From assembly GCA_021298155.1 (NCBI GenBank), contig JAJTEN010000006.1:34436-98435 (forward strand): a DNA stretch of 64,000 nucleotides, given 5' to 3'. The translations under genes were made by a program, and so were the position numbers. The notes below the pieces were generated by a model that made no database searches, was not told where the DNA came from, and saw only the letters and a program-made list of their open reading frames with translations. This DNA is from Sphingobacteriales bacterium. GTDB lineage: Bacteria; Bacteroidota; Bacteroidia; UKL13-3. Position 1 is the stretch's first letter; the number at the start of each line of letters is the position of its first letter. This document shows, piece by piece, positions 30,250 through 40,036 of this stretch.

Positions 30250-31020
30250 ATGAAAAAATTACTACTATTATCGCTTAGCCTGATTGTTTTGAACCCAATT
30301 TTTGCGCAAAAGAAAAAAGATAAAAAAAATCCTTGGCTCAGCACCGCTCCTGCAACCGCAGTGAAAGATTGGGATGGTGCATACTTGGGCGTTGTTCCAT
30401 GTCCGAATTGCGAAGGCATTCAAACCATGATTAAATTAAACAAAGACAATACCTATACCATCCAAACCAAATACCTGGGAAAAGGAACAGATATTCTGGA
30501 AGATAAAGGTAAAATATATTGGAATAGCGACGGATTTAATTTGCTTTTACTAAATGGCAGTGACTCTTCATTTATTAAACTTTCGCTAAACCAAATTACC
30601 CTGCTTGATGCAGAAGGAAAAGTAGTAAGCGGAGAATATGCTAGTTTTTACAACCTGAAAAAAGATAAACTTGTTATCACAGAAAAATATTGGAAATTGA
30701 TTGAACTAAATGGAAAACCATTGCCAAATGTTTCGAGAGAAAAAGAACCATTTATCGTTTTAAAAGACAAGGGCAAAAATTTTGGTGGAAATGCCGGGTG
30801 CAATACCCTAATTGGAAAATATGAATTGGCAGATCGCAATAAAATTAGTTTTAGCGACCTTGTTACAACCATGATGGCCTGCCCCGATCCTGATACAGAG
30901 CTTGCCATTAGAGATGCGTTAGAAAGCACAGATCATTATGTGATAGATGGTGATTTTCTTCGCTTAGAAGATGCTAGAAACAGAGTAAATGCTAAATTTC
31001 TGCGTATTTATTTAAAATAA
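30250..31020 (+). CDS. NlpE-like plus META (HslJ-like) domain protein
   Basis: GAYLGVVPCPNCEGIQTMIKLNKDNTY (NlpE) and FGGNAGCNTLIGKYEL...TMMACPD (META). Confidence 0.8.
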   Translation: MKKLLLLSLSLIVLNPIFAQKKKDKKNPWLSTAPATAVKDWDGAYLGVVPCPNCEGIQTMIKLNKDNTYTIQTKYLGKGTDILEDKGKIYWNSDGFNLLLLNGSDSSFIKLSLNQITLLDAEGKVVSGEYASFYNLKKDKLVITEKYWKLIELNGKPLPNVSREKEPFIVLKDKGKNFGGNAGCNTLIGKYELADRNKISFSDLVTTMMACPDPDTELAIRDALESTDHYVIDGDFLRLEDARNRVNAKFLRIYLK

Positions 31021-31066
31021 TTTACACAAAATCGTCCTTTAAATTGATTTTTTTATACCTAATCCA

Positions 31067-31097
31067 TTTGCAAAGCAGATAGGAATAAATACTTTTG
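31067..31097 (+). promoter_or_regulatory. Bacteroidota-type sigma promoter for the E2 gene
   Basis: TTTG (31067-31070), 19-nt spacer, TACTTTTG (31090-31097) matches TAnnTTTG. Confidence 0.7.
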
Positions 31098-31122
31098 CAA
31101 AGCAAAAAAATGAAATAACAAG

Positions 31123-32361
31123 ATGGCTGAAGTAATTAATATGCCCAAAATGAGCGATACAATGACCGAGGGTGTAATCGTATCATGGTTAAAAAATGTG
31201 GGTGATGATATAAAACCTGGTGATATATTAGCTGAAGTAGAAACAGATAAAGCTACCATGGAATTGGAGAACTTTGTAAAAGGTACGCTTTTGCATATTG
31301 GTATTCCTGCTGGCGGTTCAGTTCCAGTTGATGCACTCATTGCTATTGTTGGCCAGAAAGGCGAAGATATTAGTGCTTTATTGCAAGCATCACCAAAAAC
31401 CGCATCGGCTGAACCAAAAAATGAAGTTGCAGAAACAACCAAGAATGCGCATGAAACACCTGCAACTGTGCAAGTAGAAAATGTGCAACATGGATCAGAC
31501 AGCAGAGTGAAGGCTTCTCCATTGGCAAAATCTTTAGCCAAAGAAAAAGGTATCGACTTAGCCGCCATTGCTGGCAGTGGCGATAATGGACGCATTGTTA
31601 AAAAAGACATTGAAAACTATAACCCAAGCACCAAAACCAGTCAAACAGTTACAATTAATTTGCCGCAAATTGTTGCCCAAGAGAGTTATACCGAAGTTGC
31701 AGTTAGCCAAATGCGCAAGGCTATTGCACGCAGATTGAGTGAAAGTAAACACACGGCACCACATTTTTATTTAACCATGTCTATTAACATGGATAAAGCC
31801 ATTGCCGCACGCAAACAAATGAACGAATACAGTGAGGCTAAAATATCTGTAAACGATATTATTATAAAAGCAGTAGCCCTTGCCTTGCGCAAAAACCCAA
31901 ATGCCAATTCATCTTGGCTTGGCGATAAAATTAGGTATAACAACCACATTAATATTGGTGTAGCAGTTGCCATTGAAGATGGGCTAATTGTGCCAGTTGT
32001 GAAGTTTGCAGACAATAAAAGCTTGTCACATATCAGCACAGAGGTGAAGCAATTGGCAGAAAAAGCAAAAAACAAAAAATTACAGCCTAATGAGTTTGAG
32101 GGTAATACGTTCACCATTTCAAATTTAGGCATGTTTGGAATCGACGAATTTACAGCTATCATTAATCCACCTGATGCGTGTATTCTAGCTGTTGGTGCTG
32201 CCAAAGAAACCGTGGTAGCAGAAAACGGACAAATGAAAATAAGCCAGATAATGAAAGTAACACTCAGTTGCGATCATAGAGTGGTTGATGGCGCCGTAGG
32301 ATCTGCATTCTTAGCTACCTTAAAAGATTTACTTGAAAACCCGGTAAAAATGTTGGTTTAG
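31123..32361 (+). CDS. Dihydrolipoamide acetyltransferase, pyruvate dehydrogenase E2
   Basis: Lipoyl domain EVETDKATMELE, E3-binding region, catalytic CDHRVVDGAVG. Confidence 0.92.
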   Translation: MAEVINMPKMSDTMTEGVIVSWLKNVGDDIKPGDILAEVETDKATMELENFVKGTLLHIGIPAGGSVPVDALIAIVGQKGEDISALLQASPKTASAEPKNEVAETTKNAHETPATVQVENVQHGSDSRVKASPLAKSLAKEKGIDLAAIAGSGDNGRIVKKDIENYNPSTKTSQTVTINLPQIVAQESYTEVAVSQMRKAIARRLSESKHTAPHFYLTMSINMDKAIAARKQMNEYSEAKISVNDIIIKAVALALRKNPNANSSWLGDKIRYNNHINIGVAVAIEDGLIVPVVKFADNKSLSHISTEVKQLAEKAKNKKLQPNEFEGNTFTISNLGMFGIDEFTAIINPPDACILAVGAAKETVVAENGQMKISQIMKVTLSCDHRVVDGAVGSAFLATLKDLLENPVKMLV

Positions 32362-32393
32362 GCTCAGCTTATTTATTTAAAATGAGTATGTAA

Positions 32394-33320
32394 ATGAGGG
32401 CTATAATTGACTTAGGTACCAATACCTTTCATTTACTAATTGCTGAAATTAACAAGGGAGAAATCATTGAATTTTTCCAAAAACAAATTCCAGTTAAAAT
32501 TGGACTGGGAGGTATAAACGAAGGAAAAATTACGGAAGAGGCTTATCTCAGGGGAATAAATGCCCTAGCTGAATTTTATTCCATTATACAATCATATGCC
32601 ATTTCAAATGTATTGGCAACTGGAACATCCGCCATTCGAAACGCAAAAAATGGCGAACAATTTTTGGCTGAAGTTAAATCGCGCTTTGGCTTCGAGGTAC
32701 AACAAATTTCTGGCAACCGTGAGGCAGAACTGATCTATGTAGGTGTGAAAAAATCATTCCAATTCCCCAAAGAACCATTAGTGGTAATGGATATTGGTGG
32801 TGGTAGTGTGGAGCTTATTATTGGAATACAAGATACCATTCTTTGGAAACAAAGTTTTGAAGTAGGTGCTGCCAGATTGCTTGATATTTTTAGGCCAAAT
32901 GACCCCATCACACCTGCACAAATTAATGCTATTGAAGAATATCTATTAAAAACATTTAAACCATTTTCAGATGCCTTAATAGAAACACGTATTAAGTATG
33001 GAAAATGCAACACCTTAGTTGGGTCTGCGGGCAGTTTTGAAACCTTATTGGATGTGCTTCAAGTTGACTTAAAATACAAACATGAAGCTGTTAGTAAATT
33101 TGCAAAAGCAGTAAAAATGAGCGATGCAAGTGTTTTTTATGCTTTTATTTTAACAAGTACCCGAGAGGAAAGAGAAAAAATGCAAGGTTTACTTCCATTT
33201 AGGATAGGTATGATTGTTGTAGCCACATTATTAATGCGTCACATATCAAATAATTATGGCTTTTCAGAAATAATTGTAAGCCATTATGCCTTAAAAGAAG
33301 GCTTATTACTAGGCAGCTAA
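32394..33320 (+). CDS. Ppx/GppA family phosphatase
   Basis: IDLGTNTFHLLIAE; VVMDIGGGSVELI. Confidence 0.92.
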   Translation: MRAIIDLGTNTFHLLIAEINKGEIIEFFQKQIPVKIGLGGINEGKITEEAYLRGINALAEFYSIIQSYAISNVLATGTSAIRNAKNGEQFLAEVKSRFGFEVQQISGNREAELIYVGVKKSFQFPKEPLVVMDIGGGSVELIIGIQDTILWKQSFEVGAARLLDIFRPNDPITPAQINAIEEYLLKTFKPFSDALIETRIKYGKCNTLVGSAGSFETLLDVLQVDLKYKHEAVSKFAKAVKMSDASVFYAFILTSTREEREKMQGLLPFRIGMIVVATLLMRHISNNYGFSEIIVSHYALKEGLLLGS

Positions 33321-33443
33321 TTGTTAAAATTGGAAAGCCATAAGCCAATGGAACAAATTGCGGATTAAATGTTTACATTTTTCTTTCGCAGAATAATTTG
33401 CTGTATTATCTTCGCCCAAAATTCACAAATCAATTAAAGCGCC

Positions 33444-35627
33444 ATGCTAAGTTCACGCTCAAAAGCCCTCGAAACAGTTCAAAGTAGGAAAACAGTATCT
33501 GTTACACCGCCATCCATTCGTGTGTCTGAATACTTTAACAGCAATGTTTTTACAGACTCATCTATGATGGAATTTCTATCAAAAGAAGCGTATAAAGCTG
33601 TTTCTGCTGCCATTAAAAATGGAGACAGAATAGATCGATCAATGGCAGATCAAGTGGCAGCTGGGATGAAGAATTGGGCGATTTCTAAAGGAGTTAGTCA
33701 CTACACCCATTGGTTTCAACCTTTAACCGGTGCAACTGCAGAAAAGCATGATTCATTTTTTGAGCCAACGGAAGATGGCAGAGCCATTGAAAAATTTGCA
33801 GGCGGCGCTTTGGTTCAGCAAGAACCCGATGCCTCTAGTTTTCCGAATGGCGGCATTCGAAATACTTTTGAAGCAAGAGGTTATACGGCTTGGGACCCAT
33901 CATCACCAGCTTTTATCATGGAGGGCTCAAATGGAAAAACATTATGTATTCCCACCATTTTTGTTTCATACACTGGTGAGGCACTAGATTATAAGGCACC
34001 TTTATTGAAGGCATTACATGCAGTAGAAAAATCAGTTGTAAGTGTGGTAAATGCTTATTTTGATAAAAATGTAACCAAAGCATGGGCATCATTGGGAATT
34101 GAACAAGAATATTTCTTGATTGATGAGGCAATGTATGTGGCTCGACCAGATTTAATGTTAACAGGTAGAACTTTAATTGGATTATCTCCTGAGAAAGGTC
34201 AGCAATTAGAAGATCATTATTTTGGCTCTATCCCTCCACGTGTGTACGACTTTATGATAGATTTTGAGACAGAATGCTACAAACTAGGAATTCCACTTAA
34301 AACACGTCATAATGAAGTTGCGCCCTCACAATATGAATGTGCGCCTAATTTTGAAGAAGTAAATTTAGCCATAGATCACAACCAATTGCTTATGGATGTT
34401 ATGGAGAAAGTGGCTATTCGTCATAAGTTTAAAGTGCTATTGCATGAAAAACCATTTGCCGGTATTAACGGCAGTGGAAAGCATAATAATTGGAGTTTGA
34501 TAACCAATAATGGAACTAATTTATTGGCACCCACTCAAAATCCACAAGAAAACTTACAGTTTTTGAGCTTTTTTGTAAATGTTATAAAAGCCGTGCACGA
34601 TCATGCAGACTTAATGCGTGCCTCTATTGCATCTGCTGGAAATGAACACCGCTTGGGGGCTAATGAAGCTCCGCCAGCGATTATGAGTATTTTTATTGGT
34701 AGCCAAATGACCGAAGTGTTAGAAAGTTTATTAAACAATAAATCTACCAAAAATACAAGCAAAGCCGCGTCTATTAATGTGAAGAAAATTCCTGAAATTT
34801 TACTCGACAATACAGATAGAAACAGAACCTCTCCATTTGCTTTTACTGGAAATAAATTTGAGTTTAGGGCGGTTGGATCAAGCGCAAACAGCGCTAATGC
34901 TATGATTGTTATGAATACGATTATGGCAAACCAACTTAATCAGTTTAAAATTGATACAGATGCCTTGATTAAAAAAGGTAAAAAGAAAGAGGATGCCATT
35001 TTAGAAGTGCTAAAAACGTATTACAAAGCCAGCAAAAGAATATTGTTTGAAGGAAATGGCTATGGCGATGAATGGGTAAAAGAGGCTGCTAAACGTGGAC
35101 TAAACAACATTAAAAGTACACCAGAAGCACTAAATGCATATATTAGTAAAGAAAGTAAAGATCTCTTTGTAAAGAATGAAATTTTTAACGAAGTTGAACT
35201 CAATGCCCGTTATGAAATCATGCAAGAATTATATGTTAAAAAAATTGACATAGAAGCAAAGCTCATAGCCCAATTAGCAACAAGTCACGTTATCCCAGCA
35301 GGAATTGCCTATCAGCGTAACCTAGCCGAAAATGTTAAGGCCATGAAAGACGCTGGGTTAAATAAATCTGACACAGAAGTTCAAGTAAATTTAATTAAAG
35401 AACTGGGTAGTCACATTAAGCAAATTAGCCAAAACGTAAATAAGTTATTGCTTGAATTAGAAAAAGCGCATCACCTCGGTAGCACCTACAAAACTGCCTC
35501 AGCCTTCTCAAATAAAATTAAACCTTTGTTTGAACCAATTAGAGAGAGCAGCGACGCCCTAGAGTTTTTAGTTGACGACGAATTGTGGAAGTTACCTAAA
35601 TATAGAGAAATGTTATTTGTTAAATAA
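33444..35627 (+). CDS. glnA: Glutamine synthetase type III
   Basis: 727 aa; KHDSFFEP, GIEQEYFLID, GSGKHNNWS, GNEHRLGANEAPPAI. Confidence 0.95.
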   Translation: MLSSRSKALETVQSRKTVSVTPPSIRVSEYFNSNVFTDSSMMEFLSKEAYKAVSAAIKNGDRIDRSMADQVAAGMKNWAISKGVSHYTHWFQPLTGATAEKHDSFFEPTEDGRAIEKFAGGALVQQEPDASSFPNGGIRNTFEARGYTAWDPSSPAFIMEGSNGKTLCIPTIFVSYTGEALDYKAPLLKALHAVEKSVVSVVNAYFDKNVTKAWASLGIEQEYFLIDEAMYVARPDLMLTGRTLIGLSPEKGQQLEDHYFGSIPPRVYDFMIDFETECYKLGIPLKTRHNEVAPSQYECAPNFEEVNLAIDHNQLLMDVMEKVAIRHKFKVLLHEKPFAGINGSGKHNNWSLITNNGTNLLAPTQNPQENLQFLSFFVNVIKAVHDHADLMRASIASAGNEHRLGANEAPPAIMSIFIGSQMTEVLESLLNNKSTKNTSKAASINVKKIPEILLDNTDRNRTSPFAFTGNKFEFRAVGSSANSANAMIVMNTIMANQLNQFKIDTDALIKKGKKKEDAILEVLKTYYKASKRILFEGNGYGDEWVKEAAKRGLNNIKSTPEALNAYISKESKDLFVKNEIFNEVELNARYEIMQELYVKKIDIEAKLIAQLATSHVIPAGIAYQRNLAENVKAMKDAGLNKSDTEVQVNLIKELGSHIKQISQNVNKLLLELEKAHHLGSTYKTASAFSNKIKPLFEPIRESSDALEFLVDDELWKLPKYREMLFVK

Positions 35628-35692
35628 GGAATTTTTTCTTAGTTGGCAATCTAAGTATAGCTACTAAACGATTGATTGATAGCTGTATTTTT

Positions 35693-35733
35693 AAAAAAAA
35701 TCAAAAATTTTTATTAAATTTTTGATTTTTTTT
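35693..35733 (+). terminator. Perfect 18-bp A/T stem-loop after glnA
   Basis: AAAAAAAATCAAAAATTT-TTATT-AAATTTTTGATTTTTTTT. Confidence 0.7.
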
Positions 35734-35807
35734 ATTTTAAGTGTCGGTTAAATTAGATTTTTTAATAAACTTGCATTAATTACGTTTAACTAGAAAACCC
35801 AATTTTC

Positions 35808-37877
35808 ATGAAGAATAAATACTTTCTAATTCCATTGGTTGTAAGTTTTGCCTTGCTCACGCTCATCAGTTCATGTGGACCCGGAAAAGGTTCTATCAGT
35901 GCTGCAAGAGAAGCGTTTGTAAAAAAAGAATACTTTGTTTCAGGCACAAATTACCGTAAAGTTTATTCTAGCACTAAAAACAAACAAGAACGCATCGAAT
36001 CGGCTAATAAAGCTGCAGAATGTTATTGGTTAATGAATGACATGAAAAATGCAGAAAGCTGGTATCGTAAGGCCATTAAAGTTGACCCTAGTAATACTGA
36101 AAACCAACTCAGATTAGCCAAAACACTCAAAAACAACCAAAAATTTGAGGAAGCCATTGTTGAATTTAAAAACTATCAAAAATTAACCCAAGAAAATGCC
36201 CAAGCCGTTGAAAGACAAATTAAAGGTTGTGAAAATGCATTGAAATGGAAAAATGATAAAACCAGGTACAATGTTGAAAATGTAAAAGGCTTGAACACGC
36301 GTTGGCAAGATTTTGCGCCACAATGGTTTAAAAAGGATCAATTATACTTTACCTCAGATAGAGAAAAAGGCGTTAGTGGCAGTTCTGTATATGGTTGGAC
36401 GGGCAATGGGTACACCGATTTATATACCTCAACATACAAAGTAGACAAAAAAAATCCAAACAATATTACCTATCAAATGCCAGTTTTGGTTGATAAAGAT
36501 AAACTAAATGGCAAATTAAATGATGGCTCAATTGCCTTCGATTCTAGGTTTAGCACAGCATATGTAACCCGTTGTAATTACGACAATGGTGGAAAAGGAA
36601 AAAGCTGCCGTATTTATGAATCTACTCTAACAGGTAGCGAATGGTCTGCCCCAGAACCTGTTTCTTTTAGTTCAGATTCATTTAATTGTGGTCACCCATC
36701 TTTAACCAAAGATAATCAGTTCATGTATTTTAGCTCAGACATGCCTGGCGGATTTGGAGGAAAAGATATTTATGTAGTTAGTTATAGCAAACGATCTAAA
36801 ACTTGGGGAGACCCAGTAAATCTTGGCCCAGTTGTAAATACAGAAGACGACGAAATGTACCCAACCATCCATGAAGATGGAACCCTTTACTTTGCTTCTA
36901 ACGGACATGTTGGATTGGGTGGAACAGATATTTTCATGACCAAAGGTAGTGGCTCAGATTGGGGCGAACCCATTAATATGAAGTCGCCCATAAATTCTCA
37001 TGGAGATGACTTTGCCATTATTTTCGGTAAAGATAAAGAAAGTGGTTTTTTTAGCTCAAACCGCGACGGTGGCAAAGGACAAGATGATATTTATCGTTTT
37101 AGCATGAACCCATTGGTGTTTACCCTAAGTGGAGTGGTTAGAAATGCAAAAACAAAAGCAGTAATGCCAAATGCATCAATTACCATTACTTCGAGCAGCG
37201 ATACAGGAAAAATCGTTTTAAAAACTGATCAATTGGGATCCTATAAAATTGTTTTGAAGCAAAAAACAGACTACGAATTATTTGCTTCTAGAAGTATGTT
37301 TTACGACAGTAAATTAGAAGAACAAACTACAAAAGGAAGAGAACAGTCGGCCGATTTGGTTCAAGATTTTGAATTAAACTCATTGGGCTTAGAAACTTTT
37401 ACCTTACGTGGTATATTATATGATTTAAACCGTGCTGAAATTCGCGCTGATGCAGCCTTAATCCTTGACTCACTTGTTTTGGTGTTAAATAAATATCCTA
37501 GTTTAAAAATAGAATTAGGATCACACACAGACTGTAGAGCTGATTCAATTTATAACATTGAGTTATCGCAAAGACGTGCCGATTCGGCTGTGGCCTATTT
37601 GGTGAGCAGAGGTATTGATTCACTTAGGTTAGAGTCGAAAGGTTATGGCGAAAACGACCTAGAAGTAAAAGAATGTGCCTGTGAGGGACCGAATGAAAGA
37701 ATAGAAGGATTGAAATGTACCGAGGCACAGCATCAATTAAACAGAAGAACAACAGTTAAGGTATTGGATATATACTGGGAAAAACCAAAACCAGTTGTTG
37801 TTGAACCACCAAAAACAGCTCCTAAACCTGGCACAAGGCCAGGTCCAAATAGAGCCGTTCCAGCACCAAGAAGGTAG
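35808..37877 (+). CDS. OmpA family lipoprotein with TPR and PD40 repeats (PorE-like)
   Basis: Lipobox LISSC; TPR; repeated YFSSDMPGGFGGKDIY; OmpA C-domain RGILYDLNRAEIR...LGSHTDCRAD. Confidence 0.88.
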   Translation: MKNKYFLIPLVVSFALLTLISSCGPGKGSISAAREAFVKKEYFVSGTNYRKVYSSTKNKQERIESANKAAECYWLMNDMKNAESWYRKAIKVDPSNTENQLRLAKTLKNNQKFEEAIVEFKNYQKLTQENAQAVERQIKGCENALKWKNDKTRYNVENVKGLNTRWQDFAPQWFKKDQLYFTSDREKGVSGSSVYGWTGNGYTDLYTSTYKVDKKNPNNITYQMPVLVDKDKLNGKLNDGSIAFDSRFSTAYVTRCNYDNGGKGKSCRIYESTLTGSEWSAPEPVSFSSDSFNCGHPSLTKDNQFMYFSSDMPGGFGGKDIYVVSYSKRSKTWGDPVNLGPVVNTEDDEMYPTIHEDGTLYFASNGHVGLGGTDIFMTKGSGSDWGEPINMKSPINSHGDDFAIIFGKDKESGFFSSNRDGGKGQDDIYRFSMNPLVFTLSGVVRNAKTKAVMPNASITITSSSDTGKIVLKTDQLGSYKIVLKQKTDYELFASRSMFYDSKLEEQTTKGREQSADLVQDFELNSLGLETFTLRGILYDLNRAEIRADAALILDSLVLVLNKYPSLKIELGSHTDCRADSIYNIELSQRRADSAVAYLVSRGIDSLRLESKGYGENDLEVKECACEGPNERIEGLKCTEAQHQLNRRTTVKVLDIYWEKPKPVVVEPPKTAPKPGTRPGPNRAVPAPRR

Positions 37878-37900
37878 GAAAATAAAAATAAATACAGCCG

Positions 37901-37947
37901 CAAAGGCACAAAGTAGCGAAATACATTCGTTAAACTTTGTGCCTTTG
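37901..37947. repeat. Inverted heptad-like repeat, CAAAGGC/ACAAAG family, 14-bp perfect stem
   Basis: CAAAGGCACAAAGT (37901-37914) / ACTTTGTGCCTTTG (37934-37947), 19-nt loop. Confidence 0.85.
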
Positions 37948-38002
37948 TTGTTTTTAGAAAACCCAAGGCAGCCTTAATTTGTCTTAACTTAGATTTACTT
38001 TT

Positions 38003-39958
38003 ATGAAAAACATTGTATACATAAGTATTTGGATCCTACTATTGGGCTTTACCTTTCAACTCCAAGCCCAAGAGAAACAAATTAAACCCTATCAAATTGA
38101 TTTAGATAAGGCTGATAATGCTTTTAAAGCAAAGAAATACAATACAGCAGCCCAATTGTATCAAAAAGTATATCCAAAAATTAAAGAAGAAGAATTAAAA
38201 CAACAAGTTTTATTTAGCATAGCCGAGAGCTATAGAAATAGCAATAATTTTAAAAAGGCCCTGCAATGGTTTGAAGAACTAGTAAATAGCAAATATCCAG
38301 ATCCGGCCATATTATTTAGTTACGGACAATTACTCAAAAACTTTGAACGGTATGATGAAGCCAATAAAGCCTTTTACGACTATTCTTTTGAAGTACCAGA
38401 TGATAAACGAGGTAAAATAGCCCAGCAATCCTGCCAATTTGCTTCAAATGCTAAAACAAATCCACGTAAATTAACCATTGAAAACCTGAGCAACCTAAAC
38501 ACAGACCAAAGCGATTATGCGCCATTTTATGTGCAAGGTAAATTAATTTTTGCATCCACTAGAAAAGAGGCGCAAGGCAGTGAAACTTTTGAGTGGACTG
38601 GACAAAAGTATTCAGATTTCTTCGTAAGTAAAATAAGCAATAAAACAATAGAAAAGCCTCAAGCCCTTAAAGCACTCAATTCAAATTATAACGAAGGAGT
38701 GGCTTGGTTCGACCCAAATTATTCGACCACCTATTTTACACAATGCAATGGAGTGGATGGTGCCGGTGTTAACTGCAAAATTTATGTGAGTTATTTTCAA
38801 AATGGAACCTGGATAGCCCCAAAGCCATTGCCATTCAATAGTGATAGCTTTAGTACCGGACATCCAGCCATGTCTGCAGATGGCAAACGCTTATACTTTA
38901 GCAGCGATATGCCCGGTTCAATTGGCGGAAAAGATATTTGGTATGTTTCATATGATGCTTTAAAAGACCGCTGGGGCACGCCTCAAAATTGCGGTGAGAA
39001 CGTAAATAGTTCGGAAGACGATATGTTCCCATTTATAGGAGAAGAAGGCACCTTGTATTTTGCCAGCAAAGGCAGATTAGGGATGGGCGGTTTTGATCTT
39101 TTTGCAAGCAGAGACACCTTAAACACATTCGGCCAAGCAGAAAATATGGGTTCACCCATTAATTCTGGAGGCGATGATTTTGGAATTAGTTTTATTCCTA
39201 AGTCAGAAAAACAAAACGATGCACCCTTTGCGTATTTTAGCTCTAACAGAATGGGTGGAATGGGTGATGACGATATTTATTCTATTGCAGACAAACCAAT
39301 TATTGTGCTCGTAAAAGCAACTGTATTTGATAGGGAAACAAACAAAGCAATTGCTGGAGCCAATCTTAAATTAAAGAATAAGGTAGCTAAAATTATAGCC
39401 GAACCAAATACCAACGACAAAGGATTAGCTGTTCTAGAAATACCCTTGAACGACCTAATAAACCTGTCTGCTAATAAAGAAAAATACCTAAGCAGCGCAA
39501 CAATTGAAATAGATACTAGAAACATAAAACAAGATACAAGCATAGAACTCAGAATTCCTTTAGATCTTGTGCCTTCTGAAGACATCGAATTAACGATGCA
39601 AGGGATATACTATGATTTAGACAAATGGGATGTGAGACCGGATGCCCGAGTAATTTTAGATTCTTTAGCAGCCATTTTAAACAATAATACCAATTTAGTG
39701 ATTGAGCTAGCATCGCATACAGACAGCAGAGCGCCTGCAGCGTACAACCTTGACCTTTCTAAGAAAAGAGCGCAAAGCTGTGTCAATTACCTTTTACAGA
39801 AAGGCATCCAAAAAGAACGATTAGTGGCAGTTGGGTATGGAGAAACTAAATTGGTTAATGATTGCAGCGATGAGGTAGACTGCACAGAAGAAGAACACCA
39901 ACAAAATAGGCGTACCACGGTTCGTATTATTCGTACCGATTTTAAACCAAAACGTTAA
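38003..39958 (+). CDS. OmpA family protein with TPR and PD40 repeats, paralogue of the upstream gene
   Basis: Same domain order; MQGIYYDLDKWDVRPDARVILDSLA...LASHTDSRAP. Confidence 0.88.
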   Translation: MKNIVYISIWILLLGFTFQLQAQEKQIKPYQIDLDKADNAFKAKKYNTAAQLYQKVYPKIKEEELKQQVLFSIAESYRNSNNFKKALQWFEELVNSKYPDPAILFSYGQLLKNFERYDEANKAFYDYSFEVPDDKRGKIAQQSCQFASNAKTNPRKLTIENLSNLNTDQSDYAPFYVQGKLIFASTRKEAQGSETFEWTGQKYSDFFVSKISNKTIEKPQALKALNSNYNEGVAWFDPNYSTTYFTQCNGVDGAGVNCKIYVSYFQNGTWIAPKPLPFNSDSFSTGHPAMSADGKRLYFSSDMPGSIGGKDIWYVSYDALKDRWGTPQNCGENVNSSEDDMFPFIGEEGTLYFASKGRLGMGGFDLFASRDTLNTFGQAENMGSPINSGGDDFGISFIPKSEKQNDAPFAYFSSNRMGGMGDDDIYSIADKPIIVLVKATVFDRETNKAIAGANLKLKNKVAKIIAEPNTNDKGLAVLEIPLNDLINLSANKEKYLSSATIEIDTRNIKQDTSIELRIPLDLVPSEDIELTMQGIYYDLDKWDVRPDARVILDSLAAILNNNTNLVIELASHTDSRAPAAYNLDLSKKRAQSCVNYLLQKGIQKERLVAVGYGETKLVNDCSDEVDCTEEEHQQNRRTTVRIIRTDFKPKR

Positions 39959-40020
39959 AAATACCTGTATGAATTACCAAGTGTGTTGCAAATACTGCTG
40001 GCGCTTAACGAGTAAATTCT

Positions 40021-40028
40021 TACTTTTG
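40021..40028 (+). promoter_or_regulatory. TACTTTTG -7 element 8 nt before the purM-like ATG
   Basis: TAnnTTTG match; implies a very short leader. Confidence 0.4.
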
Positions 40029-40036
40029 TATCAAAT

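Noticed and set aside
35808-39958. Tandem OmpA/PD40 genes as a novel system
   Set aside because: Matches the known PorE-like/OmpA family architecture common in Bacteroidota; only the intervening repeat is unusual.
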